A stretch of DNA of 64,000 nucleotides from Trichaptum fuscoviolaceum (Eukaryota; Basidiomycota; Agaricomycetes; Hymenochaetales; Trichaptaceae): contig CAJSYZ010000004.1 in the NCBI GenBank assembly GCA_910574455.1, positions 2,407,528-2,471,527 of the forward strand, given 5' to 3'. The notes under the pieces are model-generated. The model was not told where the DNA came from. It did not search any database and saw nothing but the letters and a program-made list of their open reading frames with translations. Numbering within the stretch: the stretch's first letter is position 1; each line of letters begins with the position of its first letter. This document shows positions 42,921-55,989 of this stretch, piece after piece. A program made the translations under genes and the position numbers.

Positions 42921-43040
42921 CGCGGCACTCGTGCAGTTTGGCGTGGTCTAACTTACTTATATTTTGCATTGAATACTTGTTTGTAATATAATTGTCCAAA
43001 GTTAAGAAATCCGGCACTCGTGCAGTTTGACGTGGTGATA
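42921..43040. repeat. Direct repeat pair around an AT-rich spacer
   Basis: CGGCACTCGTGCAGTTTG at about 42922 and again at about 43012, both followed by CGTGGT with one mismatch. The ~65 bp between them are AT-rich. Confidence 0.6.
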
Positions 43041-43499
43041 AAGAAACCCGGCTCGCGAATTTACGCGCAAATTAGTATGCGCCAATCTATAGGACGGTTA
43101 GTTGTCAACTTTTTTCGCCCGGGGAGCCAATACAGACCGCAGAATTTGCATAAAAACCTGAAGCCATTCGCCACAGATCTCAGCCGACGCAAAGATATCG
43201 CCAGAACGGAGATACCTCTGCCCGTCCGGCGGGGTCCAGGCACGCATGATGTCATGCAGAGGTAGAGTTACAAGCAAGTGTCCTTTTTGCCCACATCAGG
43301 GAATCTTCTTTTTCACTTAAGGTTACTTAAACGGTCTGAAATTTACTGAAGCCCTGGGAAGTGAAATTCTACTGATTTACTGATTTCAGGCATGTGGTTT
43401 CATTATTCAGGAAGGGGCCTGCTGAAATCAGTGCCGTCGACTTAAATCAGTACTTCAGGCATTCAGTCTTCAGCATTCAAGCATATCAGAAGTTTTTTT

Positions 43500-43685
43500 C
43501 TGGCATTCGAATTGCAGTGCTCAAGTGTATAAGTTTGTAAGGGGTTCAAGTAGTTCATTCCATAAGTAATTCATCATTTAATCATATAAGCAGACTTTTT
43601 TGTCTGTCGGTTTGCAGTACTCAAGCGTGTAAGTGCGTAAGAGGTTCCAGAATTACTTCATTTCCACAAGTAATTTAAGACAATA
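43500..43685. repeat. Diverged ~70-bp tandem duplication
   Basis: Two copies, about 43505-43580 and 43607-43680, share the order GCAGT-CTCAAG-GTAAG-GGTTC-ACTTCATT/GTTCATT-CAAGTAATT. The region from 43.3 kb is also rich in CAGGCATT-like words. Confidence 0.5.
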
Positions 43686-43897
43686 AGTAGAAATCAGTGC
43701 ATCAGTGTCACGGTCCCTCAGTAGCTACACCACGGCATCCTGAACCAGATTGTATTTTGCCACTTCTGCCTCGCTGGCAGGCTGTTCCTCGGCATATTCA
43801 GAGAACGAATGCCACTGCAAGTTGATGGTAGTAAGAGCTTGAATACAGTGGCGGGGTGATGGGTCAAAGCCGAAGCTCACCAGAGATCGACCTGCTC

Positions 43898-46800
43898 TTA
43901 AAAGTCTGCGCCGTCCGTAGCCGAATCCCATAATGAACCCTCGTCCTCCTCGCGATCGCCCTCACCTTCCCAGTCCTCTCTGCCTGCGTCATTCTCCTCG
44001 CCCTCAAAACCTCCACTGCGTCCATAACCCACGCTGAAATTCTCGTCCGCATCCTTGTTCTCATCCTGATCCTGATCCTTGTCCTCCTCCTGATCCTTGT
44101 CCTCGACCTCGTCTCCCTCGCCAAGCACACTCTCGTCCTCCATATCGTCTTCCCTATCCTTGAAATCCTCGACTTCTTCGCCGTCATTATCCTTATCCTC
44201 CTTGCACTTACTACTTCTAGTAGCGCCCTCGCCATATGTATACTCGCCGCTCGCATCCGCGTCTCCAACGTCAAGATACAGGGAGAAATCCCTGCCAGTG
44301 ACACCCGATCCAACAAGTTCGGTGTTCTTTCCCGCACTAAAATCTTCAATGGAATTGTAAGCTGCTAGGCGGGATCGGACCTTCTCCCAGTTTGATTCAG
44401 TAAAAAACGAGGAATTCGACAATAAGTTAACATAGTCGTCCGTATGAGGCTGCCACAGAGCACTGGTGAAGTACCACTCAGCGCCACCAAACTCTTCTTT
44501 GATCTTTTGCAACCGGGCCACTTGCTTGTCGATTGCAACCTTGACCTGTTCATGAGAAATTCAGCGAATAAAGCCACTATAAGAACTGAAGTAGATAGAT
44601 ACCGCGGTTGCCGCAAGAGCGAGGGCACCGATAGGCTTTCCTATTGTGTTTTTTATCCAGTACTTTATGCCGACCCAGGGCCAAGACTAGGTGTACGGAC
44701 AACACTGAGATTACAAGATCAGAGCAGAACAACCCTTGCTTCTGTACTTTCAGAGTCAATGCAGGGATACGAAGGGTGACATGGGGCAAATTTTTACATA
44801 CCTTATCCATACTATGCCAGCTTTCCCAGAGGAATGGTTCAGCTTTCTTCTTGTCGACCATCGTCTGCAACATCTTCACAATTTCTTCGGTCTCCACCGA
44901 CTTAGAACGCTCGTTGCCGACGAAACTCGAAATTGATTGTTCGGCTTTCTCGAACAATTTCTTGCGCCAACTATCAGAGCATCTCTGGGCTGCCTACAGG
45001 GCAGATCATACTTGATTCAAAATGGCCGATGAAAGACAATAAGGGATGACTCAACTAAAGAACAGATGTCGGCCAATTGCGTGTCGTAACTAAGTTCGAC
45101 AGAATCAAACACCTTCCCCCACAAGGCTCCGATGGACTTATTGTCCGGGTTTTGCCATGGAGTTGTGGACTTTCCAACTGCGCGATACAGCGAAGGCAGA
45201 AGAATGTGAGTCCAGCCTGCCTGAGTTCCGGGAGGGAGACACTGATTCGTTGCCCTTTTTTTGCCGGGAGCGCGGGATCCCTCCCTTCCGATACTATTTC
45301 TATCCTTGTCCTCAAGCCCTACAGATGTCTGCATTTCTGCAAGTTAGTGGATGTATATCATAGACATGATTTGATTAACGCACAGAGCTAGTAGTCCGAG
45401 AGACTTTGCGATGACCAAGATGAGCCTTGGTTGCGAGCACTTCGGGTTCAGGACTGATGGATACTGTCGTCATCGCAGGTGATTGTGCTCGTGGTGTTAG
45501 CGACACCTCACAACCACTTGCCTGTTAAAGGAGCCTTGAATTAGTACACGAATCAATTGCAGCAATTAGCTCACACTTGCAATATGTTGCGCATGAGCCG
45601 CCAGAGACCTCTTCAAATTGCGAATAGAAGTAGAAGATTTCATCTGTAGCAATTAGAGGAATTGTTACCAAGAAAAGCTCGAAGAGAATTGAATACCAGT
45701 ATATCAGCCTGAGAATGACTGTCTTGCAGTTTACTCTTGTTACTAGTAGTGAGGTTCAAATCCTTGTTGCTTAATCAGAAATGATATGAAATGGAGATTA
45801 GAAGGATTAACACTAACTGTCGAGGCAGCCTGTGATGACGGCTTCTTCATATACACGTTCATGCTAGTCTGTTTTAGATAGTAAGGAAGTGATCTGAATA
45901 TTGGGTGGAAATGCAAGAATTACCACGGCATGCGAGTTAGAGTCCGGCGGTGACTTCCTCTTCTTATTATTCGCGATCATGCTGTCCTACAATAAGCAAA
46001 GCTTAGTAGACGACCAGATCCTTGCCAAAGAAAGGGGTGCAGAAAGTTGTCCTATTGAGTGTCGATGCCTACACATACCTGCATCTGCAGATACAACGCC
46101 GGCGATTGCTCTCTATGTCCATCGACAGTAATACCCTCCTGACGAGATGACAGGTGAGTAGTGAGGGGGTAAAAGCAGAATAAACTTACCGTTACATCAA
46201 GCTGGGAGTTGGCGATTCTCTGCATTTTCGCGCCCTATTCAGAGTACGGTTTGGTAAGTAATGAAGTAAAGATATGTCGACGCCGAAGGACACAAGAAAG
46301 TCCGGCACCAGATCCATGCTTTGATGTGAAACACTCACCTGAACGGCCGATTGTCTCCTGATATTCTTCTTCTCCAGAGCACAAAGAAGGAAGGATAAGT
46401 AGCGCGAACGAAGCAAGACATTATGATGCCACTTACCAACGTTGTAGGAGCCTGCAAGTCGGAGAGAGTGTCGCGGGATAGCTTCCTTTTCTTCGATTTA
46501 TTGCTGGCTCCATCCTGATACGATACAGAAACATTGTTAATTAGCCATCGTTGTGCATGGGACTCCACCGATGCATAGTCTCTGTGAATCGAACGATTTC
46601 TTTGAACTTTAAGCGGCACTCACATTGGCTTGGGGCGGTATTGTAAGTCTCCTCGCGTCCTAATTAAACGCACAATCAAAATATTAAGATTTCATCTGCC
46701 AGTCTAATGAATGCTTTAACCAACTCACATTATCAGTGTCGGAGTCAACAAGATGTGCCGTCTGTCGCTCGCTCGCAAAGCTATTCTTTACACCTTGAAA

Positions 46801-46970
46801 ACTCGTGAGGGTTACTGTCTCTCCTTCATCCTCCCAAGGACTAAAGTTTGCATCCTCTTGCACCGAGGCGGGGAGCCTAAATTTTCCTTGTGTCAGCCAG
46901 GCTCACAACTTGAAACAAAGATAAGGATGTGAGCATTATAAGTGAAGAAGCTGCAACGTTCGGGTTCATG
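43898..46970 (-). CDS. Unrecognised multi-exon nuclear-type protein (gene J)
   Basis: More than ten small exons with clear GTAAGT/GTGAGT donors. Early exons read LPASVQEDANFSPWEDEGET, then DGASNKSKKRKLSRDTLSDL and NNKKRKSPPDSNSHAV, two nuclear-localisation-like basic patches. A conserved-looking middle follows: ILLPSLYRAVGKSTTPWQNP, SIGALWGKVFDSVELSYDTQ and SWHSMDK. Then come GKPIGALALAATAV and FTSALWQPHTDDYVNLLSNS, and a very acidic tail (Asp/Glu-Asp-Lys repeats). I have the impression of similar proteins recurring in agaricomycete transposon-rich regions, but cannot name a domain. It lies next to genes I and Plavaka, suggesting a transposon-associated role. The start codon is not certain; an ATG near 46966 is possible. 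Confidence 0.55.
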
Positions 46971-46979
46971 ATGATCTTG

Positions 46980-47240
46980 AAGAAGTGTGGCACGGCGGTG
47001 ACCCGCCGGGCCGCCACGGTCGCTGCCACTGGCAGTGTCACTGGCGCACGCGTGGCACGCTCAAACTGCCACTGGCAGTGGCGGGCGCATTCAAGCTATC
47101 AGTACTAGTACTACTAGTAGTAGTAGTAAGTAGTACTACAATGATAAGCTTCAAGTAGCTGAGTTTAAATCAAGCTTCACACTTACTATCAACTTGAATT
47201 TGTTTGAATTTGAAACTCATCTTTCGTACTATGATGCGAA
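46980..47240. repeat. Palindromic motif cluster 1
   Basis: CTGCCACTGGCAGTG occurs twice (about 47024 and 47070), followed by CAGTACTAGTACTACTAGTA runs and then several CAAGTAGCT/CAACTTGAATTTG words. It lies between the stop of gene I and the start of gene J. Confidence 0.6.
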
Positions 47241-47264
47241 CGGTTGAGTAGTACGACTTCAAAC

Positions 47265-48270
47265 TCACAAGTCAATATCTTCTACTATCTTCCTTGCGAT
47301 CTCAGGATTTCTGCCCTCTCCGCCGAAGAAAGTGGATCCATCTGTGTTGCGAAGTGCCCTGACAGGTCGCTTTGTCTTATCGTTCCGTTTCGACGTATTG
47401 GGCGAGTCTATCATGTCTGTATCCTCACCAGAAAGACTGCTGTCCTGTCCTGCAAGCGTACTATGATAGCCAGTGCCTCCTATGATACGACTTGAAGCCT
47501 TTGCGCCCTGCACACAAGTACGGAAAGGAAGTGCACCTCTGGTGTCCTTTTTCCTCGCCTTTTTTGCGCGCTCTCTATCTGGTCCATCGGAATTGGCTGC
47601 ATCATAACGTGAGTCAATATGTTCATCTTTCAAAACCTAAAGTCGTAAAGGTAATGCAACTTACGAACATAAAAGTTTGCATTGCCTTCAGCTTCACAAA
47701 AGCTGTCTTTTTCCTCGTTCGTTGAACCTGCAATGCCAATATCTGGTAACTCGACTGTCGCTGTCTTGAAGATAAGGACTCACTAGCTTCAGGAGTGTCT
47801 TTCGGTTTTTTTAGCCCTCGTTTGTCAGTGCCAGCCAGCTTAGGTGCAGTTGAGCCCATCTGGGTGCGAATGTCAAGAGCCTTCGACAAATTCTTCTCAA
47901 GCTCCATCGTCTCCAGTATTGCTGTTTCCTGTTGCTCTGCTGCAGCTCTCTTTTTGCGTACCTTCTCAGATGCCTCTTGTTCTTTTGCTGCCCGTTTCTG
48001 TTCCGCATCAAGTTTTCTCTTCTCTCTCGCATCCGCGGCTTGTTGAGCCGCAGCTTCGCGCAGAGCTGCCCGTTCTTCCTTCTGTTTTTCCTTCTCCTCC
48101 TTTTCCCTCAATGCCTCACCACGCTTTGAGGCCTGCTCTTCTCTCCTTCTCTCCTTCTCTTCTTTCTCCCTCAATACCTCCTCTTTCGTTCGACGTGTTC
48201 TGAGTTTATTGACTATGGCTCCCGGGTGCTGATTGCTATTCTTAGCCCGCGTTTGTCTTCGAGTTGACAT
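47265..48270 (-). CDS. Coiled-coil protein next to the transposase (gene I)
   Basis: Two exons. The start MSTRRQTRAKNSNQHPGAIV is followed by NKLRTRRTKEEV and then ~100 residues of Glu/Lys/Arg/Ala-rich coiled coil. The second exon is hydrophilic (SDGPDRERAKKARKKD ... GRNPEIARKIVEDIDL). The basic N-terminus followed by HPG.IVN and a coiled coil seems to be a recurrent protein type in agaricomycete genomes, with no known function. It is divergent to the Plavaka transposase, with 478 bp between starts, so co-regulation and a shared element are plausible. The exact intron ends are not fixed. Confidence 0.6.
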
Positions 48271-48394
48271 TCTTGTGCAGTGTTTCAAGTCGAGGCACGC
48301 TGACAGGTGCTATGAGTTTCGATGGTGAATCGAGTTGGCAAAGGTGCAAGTTGTAGTTGAAGTTGGAGATGAGGGCGCCTATTCAAGGAAAATT

Positions 48395-48747
48395 TACGCC
48401 CACTTGCACTTGCTGGCACTGGCAGTGCCAGTGATTGGCAGCCTTCAAGTTAGGCTGACTCGGAATGAGCCTGACTCAGACTCGGACTTGGACACTCGGA
48501 TACTCAGGCTAGCTCTATTACTAGTACTATCACAGTGCTACTGGTACTAGTACTACTCACTGGCACTTGCAGGCTCACTGGCAGGCTGGCGGCGGTGCCA
48601 CTGAGTCACTGACAGCCTGAGGCTGTGGCTACTCAGGCTACCGGTACTACTACTAGTAGTACTACTAACTTCAAGTTGTTACTACGCGGGCGTCACCGCT
48701 GAGCGTGCCATTCAACTTTAAATTCAGCGTTCAATTTACTGGAACTA
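48395..48747. promoter_or_regulatory. Divergent spacer of gene I and transposase, palindromic motif cluster 2
   Basis: Dense CACTTGC, CACTGGCAGTGCC, AGCCTGAG and GTACTAGTACTACT words lie immediately upstream of the transposase ATG. If this is the shared promoter, the repeats sit where a transposase or regulator could bind. Confidence 0.5.
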
Positions 48748-51700
48748 ATGCCGGTAACTCGGCGAAGGCCCAAACCCGTTCATCTTACAGATATCTTCCC
48801 CCCGACTATTCGATGCACCTTCTCCTTCTGCAGCAGGAGGTTCAAGAATCAATCCGCAAGGACAAGACATGAATATTCAGCTCACCCGTCATCATTTGCA
48901 ACAAGACCTGCTGCTTGTGGTTACGACTTGGATTCCTCACCCAAGCGACCCGCACGACCTTCGACACCTCAAGCTCTTCCCGGCTCTCCTGAACTTCCAA
49001 CAGACTTGGAGGGCCATCATGAAGATGAAAGTGGCTGCAACTCTTCAAGTTACGACTACGACATTTCTATACTCACACAGGATATCTCGATGCTTAGCAT
49101 AGGCCGAGACGAGCTGCTTCAAGATTTAGACGGTCCTGATTGCCTGTCCCATGCTGACACTGGAGATGACGAACTTGAAGACCAAGACCTATCTTCTGCT
49201 GATCTGGACTCCGACATTGGAGATTATGAAGAGAACAATGATAACTTAAAGGTGTATCACAGATATTTAAATGGTGCGCGCTAAGTATGATGTCCCCAGT
49301 TTACTTTAGCATTCTGACACCAAATATCGTGCAGCCACTCCATGCGATGAAGAAGGGAACTTCTTAGAAAAGGAAGAACCGCCCGTTTCACGGAACGAAC
49401 CTGCGTCAAATGACTGGTTTCCCTATTCGTGCCGAGCAGATTTCGAGCTCGCAGATTTTCTCTATCGCGAAGAGCAAATGTCTGCTGGCAACATAACAAA
49501 GCTTCTCGGAATTATGAAGGCTTATCAACTAATTCAGTCCACGGAGAACGCAAAATCTATTAGATATCCCGAATTGGACGCGACAGATCCCAATGATGAC
49601 TCAAGTCTGGATACAGCTGGTGCACTGCTCGATGGAGATGCACAAAATTTGTACAAGATCATTGACACTACAAAAGTCGGTGATGTATCTTGGAAATCCT
49701 TCAGTAACTTCTACACTAACGACAATGGCCAAAAAGCGACAAACGAGAACATCGAGTCATGGAAGAGGAAAGAATATGATGTATGGTATCGGGATCCTTT
49801 GGAAGTAATCCGAAATTTGGTGGATAACCCGGCTTTAGAAGGCGAATTTGACTTTGTCCCGTTTCGTGAATTTCAGACAAAGGAGGACACCAATAATATC
49901 AATGACAAAGAACGAGTTTTCAGAAATTACATGTCCGGGAATTTTGCTTGGGAACAGGCTGTAAGTCATGACTCATTAACTCGCACAGATACTTATTATC
50001 CTTGACTTAGAACAAGATCTACGCAGAAGATAAAGCAGTCCATGGATCTATGTTCGTCCCGGTCATTTTAGGGAGCGATAAGACAACGGTTTCTGTTGGA
50101 ACTGGCAATAATGAATACTATCCTTTGTATCTCTCGATTGGGAATGTATCAAACAAGGCCCGGCGGTCCCAGAAACTGAATACAGTCCAGCTCATAGCAT
50201 TTCTGGCAATACCAAAGAGTATGTGTTAATAGTGATCTATTCAATTGACTTCTGATGCTTTGCAGCTGAGCGGCAATACGAAAAGTCAGATGACTTCCGG
50301 CACTTTCGACATCAGATCTTTCATTCGTCTATATCGAGGATCTTAATCTCGCTGAAATCCGCAATGATCATGAACACTCAGAAAACCATTCTCCGGTGCC
50401 CTGATGGTCACTTGCGTAGGTCGGTTTTCGGACTCGGCTCATATATAGCCGATTATCCGGAACAGGTCAGCCTTTGCGCCATATGTACTGGATGGTGCTG
50501 CAAGTAAGTACTACCGCCCTCAGGCTTTCCTGAAATCAAGCTCTGTGGTGATGACTTACTTTCGACATTATAGATGCACAGCGCCTCACAAGGACCTCGA
50601 TAATCCGGAATTTGTATCAATTCCTCGAACAAAAGAGCTGCACGAACGATTGATAGAACAGGTAGACGCCAACAACATGAATAAAGCAACAATTCGGAAA
50701 GAGTACGGATTCCACCAGGACATTGTGGTACGTGCTTCAAATTATTCATTGGATGCGTATATTGCAACTGATACTTTGCTCCGTAGCCTTTCACCAATGA
50801 CATTCCACGCGCAGATATATGCGATCTCATATCTCCGGACCTGCTGCACCAAATCATCAAAGGCGTGTTCAAGGATCATCTTGTCGAGTGGATATGTCAG
50901 AGCTTGACCACGTCAGAGCTGGATATTGTGGATAAAAGGTGATTTTTTTCGCAAGTTGTTTAATGTAAATACCATTGCTAACATCCGCGTAGAATCAGAG
51001 TTGCTGCTCCTTTTCCTGGACTTCGCAGATTCCCCGAAGGCCGAGGCTTCAAGCAATGGACAGGCAATGATTCTAAGGCACTTATGAAAGTATGTGACCT
51101 TTTTATCTTGTTCGAGGCAGTGGTTTGCTGATATTTGATGCAATTTGCTTAGGTGTATCTTCCGGCTATCGTGGGCATTGCACACGATGATATGATTCGC
51201 ACATTAAGTGCATTTCTAGACTTCTGTTACCTTGTGCGTCGGTACACGATTACAGCCTCAACTCTTGATCAAATCAAAGCCTCTTTGGATCACTTTCACC
51301 GTTATCGGCAAATATTCATAGCTAAGGGCATCCGGGATAACTTTTCACTACCACGACAGCATGCTATGGTCCATTATCCAACATTGATCCCTCTGTTTGC
51401 TGCACCGAGCGGGCTGTGTTCATCGATTACAGAGAATAAACATATTTATGCGGTCAAAGAAATGTGGCGACGCTCGAACAGAAATGATCCCTTGGGCCAG
51501 ATGATCACAGCAAACCAACGACTCAGCAAACTTATTGCATCGAGGTCAGACTTCAAACGGCGTGGAATGCTAGACGATACGCTATCCGAGGCTACGTGGA
51601 AAGTTTTGCGAGATGTTCTGCGGAAGAATATGTCAGAGCCGGAGGAGGATGATGCTGAGAGGATCCCGAATCAGAGGGAGCAGTTGCAGTGTATTGGTGT

Positions 51701-52830
51701 GGCAGGAGCAGCCAATGATACAGATGATTTCTTCGATGGCACTGTGGGTAATCAAGGGCACAACGAAATTGCTGACCTGGATGATTTCAGCACTTCATCA
51801 GTGGAAGGACTGCAAAGTAGTGTTGTTCTTCATGATGTGGAAAATACAGAACATCGGTTTTGCTTAGGTGGTAGAAGTGATCCTTCGAGCTTGATGTTAA
51901 TGGCTTCGAAACAACGTCAGTAACACGAGCTTCAAATTGTGGCGCTGGATATCTGACTTATTCGTTGCTATCCTTACAGAGTCCAGTAAGCTGTACCCCA
52001 AACAGCTCAACGCTCTTGCGGCGATAAAAGGCCATCCGGAACTCCGACAGCTCCGACGACTCATCAAAATATACTTATTCTGCAAGTACGAAAGGTGCAA
52101 CTTGAACGAATTAGGATACTATGACCTCGGAAGCGCTTCTGAAAGCCTGATAGCCGAACAACAGTTTGCACTGGACATGGGCAATGACATTGCCATCTTC
52201 CATTCAGCTACCGCGTATTTCGCCTACCGCGGCGAATCAATTCCTATAGAGCAAGCAATGAGGGAGGTGATCAGGTCCAATCCCTCTTGGCGCGGAAAAC
52301 CACGACGTGATGTCGTTCTTGTCCAAGTTAGTTCTCGCAAAAAGGGGTTTGCAGGGATGCGAATTGCTCGGGTTATGCTTCTTTTCTCCTTCACCGCCAA
52401 TGGAGAACGTCAGGAATGCGCCCTTGTCCAGTTTTTTCAAGAACGTTGGAGACTCACCTGACAGAAAAACAAGAATGTGGATAGTCGAGCCAGAGTATGA
52501 GTCAGAGACCTCTACCGCGCGTGCCAGCGTAGTACTATTGGAAGTTGCCGTCAACCGCTGACTCGGACTCGCCGGAGTGACCTGAATGACACCTCCGACT
52601 CGGAGTCAGGCTACCCCCGTCACGGTGACTCAAAAACTCCAAAGTTATCCGTGATAGCTCTAGGGAGTATCTTCCGTTTAGCTCACCTCCTTGGGGTTCC
52701 AGAGGGTGATGAATGTCCTCCGAAGTCATTGACACCTGAGGAGTCCCTGGACTTTTACAATAGATTCTATGTTAACCGATTTGCTGACATGCACATGCAT
52801 GAAACATTGTACGAAAGTAGGCAACAATAA
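48748..52830 (+). CDS. Plavaka-family transposase, with one frameshift
   Basis: A plus-strand gene with about ten introns. The N-terminus has a C2H2 zinc finger (CTFSFC .. HEYSAH). The diagnostic Plavaka blocks follow: NDWFPYSCRADFELADFLY and EEQMSAGNI, VWYRDPLEVIRNLVDNP, NYMSGNFAWEQA, FVPVILGSDKTTVSVGTGN and EYYPLYLSIGNV, HSSISRIL, IADYPEQ, RADICDLISPDLLHQIIKG, FPEGRGFKQWTGNDSKALMK, LDFCYLVRR, FSLPRQHAMVHY, and GLCSSITENKHIYAVKEMWR. The C-terminal part continues to a stop at 52830 (FRLAHLLGVPEGDE, NRFADMHMHET). At 52434-52439 a run of six T shifts the frame; five T would keep it. The stretch 52560-52660 also needs an intron or is decayed. Thus this copy is probably inactive unless the base is an error. 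Confidence 0.88.
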
Positions 52831-53560
52831 AGATAAACCCTCATTTAGCTCACAAAGTACCTTGAAACTTATGAAGTAAGGATATAACATTTAAATGTTC
52901 AGTGACGGATTATGGTACTAGCTATACTAGAATTGTAGTGTTACTAGTCGGTGCATCTTAGACTTCAAGTTCAAGTTGGATCATGTCGGATGCCACTGTC
53001 AGTGGCAGTGGTCAAAATTTCCCACTGCTGCAGTGCACTGGCAGCCTCAGGCTGAGTACTACTACTACTGGTACTAGTACTACTAGTATGAACATAGAAA
53101 ACTTCAAGTAAAAAGTGTACAATAACATGGAACTTGCCAACAACTGGAAATGAACCAATAACCTGCCTCAGGCTGCTACTACTACTAGTACTACTTCAAG
53201 TTCTAATTTAACCATCTTGAAGTTGAAGTTCAAGTTGAACACAGACTACTAGTAGTACTAGTCACGGTAGTACTATCAACTTGAAGCATATGCTATGAAT
53301 AAATAAATAATTTTTTTGCAGTATATAGTAGTAATCAAGAAAACGATGTCACATAGTTGCTACTAGTACTAACTACCAATAGTGCAGCATAGTGCGAGAG
53401 GAGCTTTAAGTTAAACTTGAAAAGGGAGTAAGCACTGGCATAGAATGAGTAGTACTAGTACAATCCGAGTCCTTGACTTTTGTCATAAACATAGTAAAAC
53501 GAAATAAAAATTTAACACGGCCACAACTTAAACTTGAATCGCGCGCTGGTGAACCCTAGA
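52560..53560. repeat. Palindromic motif cluster 3
   Basis: Beyond the transposase end the DNA is filled with GCCACTGTCAGTGGC, TACTACTGGTACTAGTACTA, TTGAAGTTCAAGTTGA and related words, plus AT-rich gaps. No gene is seen between 52831 and 53600. Confidence 0.6.
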
Positions 53561-53600
53561 ACACTTCGTGTCGGGGAATGGTCCAATATGCAACCGCCAG

Positions 53601-55426
53601 TTACATCGCCGAGCTCATATTGACATCCGAGTCGGTGTCCGTGATGGGATCCAATTTGTCGAGAAGAGCAAATAGGATTCCATAATCTGTTAAATAAAAT
53701 GGACCATAATTACGAAGTAAATCGTCGACTGTCTTCAGGAGTAAAGAGTCAAAAATTTGCTCTGCCGGAATAAGGGCATGATCGATGTGTTCCATATCTT
53801 CGTGGAGAAATTCGGCGGCCCTGTCGAGTCTTTCCTTGTCTATATCTTTGCGATCAGCATCGTCAAATTGCCTAATGGCTCGAGTCACTTCGATAATGCC
53901 CAGCCTAGCAAAGTCCATCTCCCTGGAGAAGCGCTGCATTGCACCATCATTCATGAGCAACAGATCCAGAAGCGAATCATCACAGAGGATGATTAAACAT
54001 TTCCTGATCCAGTTGAACCTGCGCAGAACAACCGAATAATTTCCGTATTCGCGCTGGATTTGTCGATTATTCTCCAATGAGGACGTTCCACCATCAGCCG
54101 AGTCGACGCCAAGAATATCCATTGACTTCTGAATGAGTCGATGAAAGTCAGCTAGAGCAGCTTCTCCACCGGCACGTTCAAGTTCACGTTTCCATCGACG
54201 CCGAGCCTCTCGTGCTGTTCCGGATTGAAAGACAGTCGGAGTCGCCTGAGTCGCAGAACAATTGACTTCTGCTTCTGAGAGTTGACCAACGGGCGACTTT
54301 GGCAATTGTTCCGCACGGCATTTGTCTAGGAAGACGATCCAATCCTTGCACTCGTTATATGACCAAATAAGTAGGGGGAGAAAGAACTTGAGCGCAAGCC
54401 TTGGGTTTCGGGGCCTGCTTGTAGAGCCTTTAAGATTCACGCCCACGACTGGCGTAAAGTGCTTCAATTGAGCAGAGAGTTCACGACGAACATTTTCCTC
54501 GAGCTTTGTGCCTTTGATGTCGATCCTTATGGCAGAAAAGACAGATTTTGTCTGTATCAATCGATTGCCGGCCTCCTCATCCTCAAATTTACGTTGCCAA
54601 CGCACGATTGCATGGTGTGAATGATATCGGGCGACTAAGCAAGACAAGAAATTATCCCAGATGACGTCCCCAGTGAAAACATTGATGAGTTTCCCTGACG
54701 GGAAAAAGCCGGGAAGAACAGATATGAACGCCGTGGCGACAGCAAGTCTTGATTCCTCCACACGCTTGCGGATAAGCAGCTCAAGTGGCTCCTCGGGCTA
54801 TAGCGCATTACCATAAGAACAAGCGGTTAGAGACGTGCATTCAAGCTTTTGATTTAATTTGCAGCTTACCGTATAACGCATCAGGATAGCTAGTTCTTCA
54901 CCTAGCTTGAAGATCATGTCCGTGTACTGGTATGTACTGATCCGAAACTGGTCTAGCATCACAGCCGTCTTCCTCTGCAGAGCCTGTGCTTCCCTAACCC
55001 GGTTACTGATATACTGATTTGACGTATCAAAGTACCTCCCCAGCCGATCAGCCAGAACAAGTGTTTCCTTGAAATCGTTCGACGAAAACCCGAAGCGATT
55101 TGCATGCTCTAGCTTGGACTCTAAGCTTTTGGTGATTGACTGGACCACCGTGCTATCGATATATGCTCCCGAGCGATAACCAAAGGGTAGGTCCTCTGAC
55201 AAGTCATTGAAGATAAGCCAAACCACACACTGAAATATAGATAATATGTGGTCCTACCGAACTTAACCTCTACAGGATTTGTATACACTTCGTATTCGCT
55301 CTCGTCTTCGATGATCGCGGACTTTGAGCTGTGAGTGTTGAGACCAAAGCTGGATTCTGAACCGTCCTCGTCCTCGTCTGTGTCCAAGCAAGAGCTTGGA
55401 GTATCCCCGAGATCAGAACTTGACAT
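53601..55426 (-). CDS. Unrecognised helical protein (gene K)
   Basis: Three exons (55426 to about 55255, then to about 54870, then about 54800-53601), ~590 aa. The start MSSSDLGDTPSSCLDTDEDE is acidic and disordered; EDLPFGYRSGAYIDSTVVQS begins a long alpha-helical region with few motifs; the last exon contains PGFFPSGKLINVFTGDVIWD and a Glu/Arg-rich helical tail ending TDTDSDVNMSSAM. No domain recognised and no disabling change seen. It is convergent with the transposase and embedded in the palindrome-rich block, so it may be cargo of the same element. Confidence 0.6.
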
Positions 55427-55439
55427 TTTGGAGATTTGA

Positions 55440-55980
55440 TAGTGACTGAACGAAGAGCCTGAGCTACTTCAAGTTGGCAGTGCAGTGAGTACTACTACTA
55501 GGAATACTAGTAGTAGTAGTACTAGTAGTATGCCTGAGAGGAAAGTAATGGCAAGGGTTATTCAAACGGTGAGTGAAGTTGGAATGAAGGTCAAGTGTCG
55601 CCACCGTGGCATGCCACCGGCAGCCTGAGTAGTACTAGTAGTAGTAGGCTATTACTAGTACTAGTAGTAGCCTGAGTGAGCCACTGGCAGTGAGTGCCAC
55701 TGGCAGTGAGCCTGAGGGGCAACTTCAAGTTATTACTAATACTACAGTAGTAGAAAACGGGCCGAGCTTCGCCGGCAAGTCCCTTACTCCGAGTCCGAGT
55801 CCCCCATTTGTCAACTTGAAGACGTTCGCACGGGAGGCAGATTTCCCTGAGCGTTATCACGCAATTCCGGAACGCAGTGCCCTTCCTCCCAGAACTAGTA
55901 GCCTCACTGCCACTGGCACTGCAGTGGCAGCCTCAGGCTCAGGCTGAGCCTGAGTCACGGTATCACTGCCAGTGGCGCCA
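55440..55980. repeat. Palindromic motif cluster 4
   Basis: Upstream of gene K. It contains ACTACTAGTA runs (55490-55535, 55632-55675), GAGCCACTGGCAGTGAGTGC, GCCACTGGCACTGCAGTGGC and CAGGCTCAGGCTGAGCCTGA. Confidence 0.65.
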
Positions 55981-55989
55981 CTGGATGAA

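Noticed and set aside
48748..52830. KDZ transposase as identity of the 48.7-kb gene
   Set aside because: The blocks (VWYRDPLEV, FVPVILGSDKT, DLLHQIIKG, GFKQWTGNDSKALMK) are those of Plavaka; the KDZ cysteine clusters are not present.
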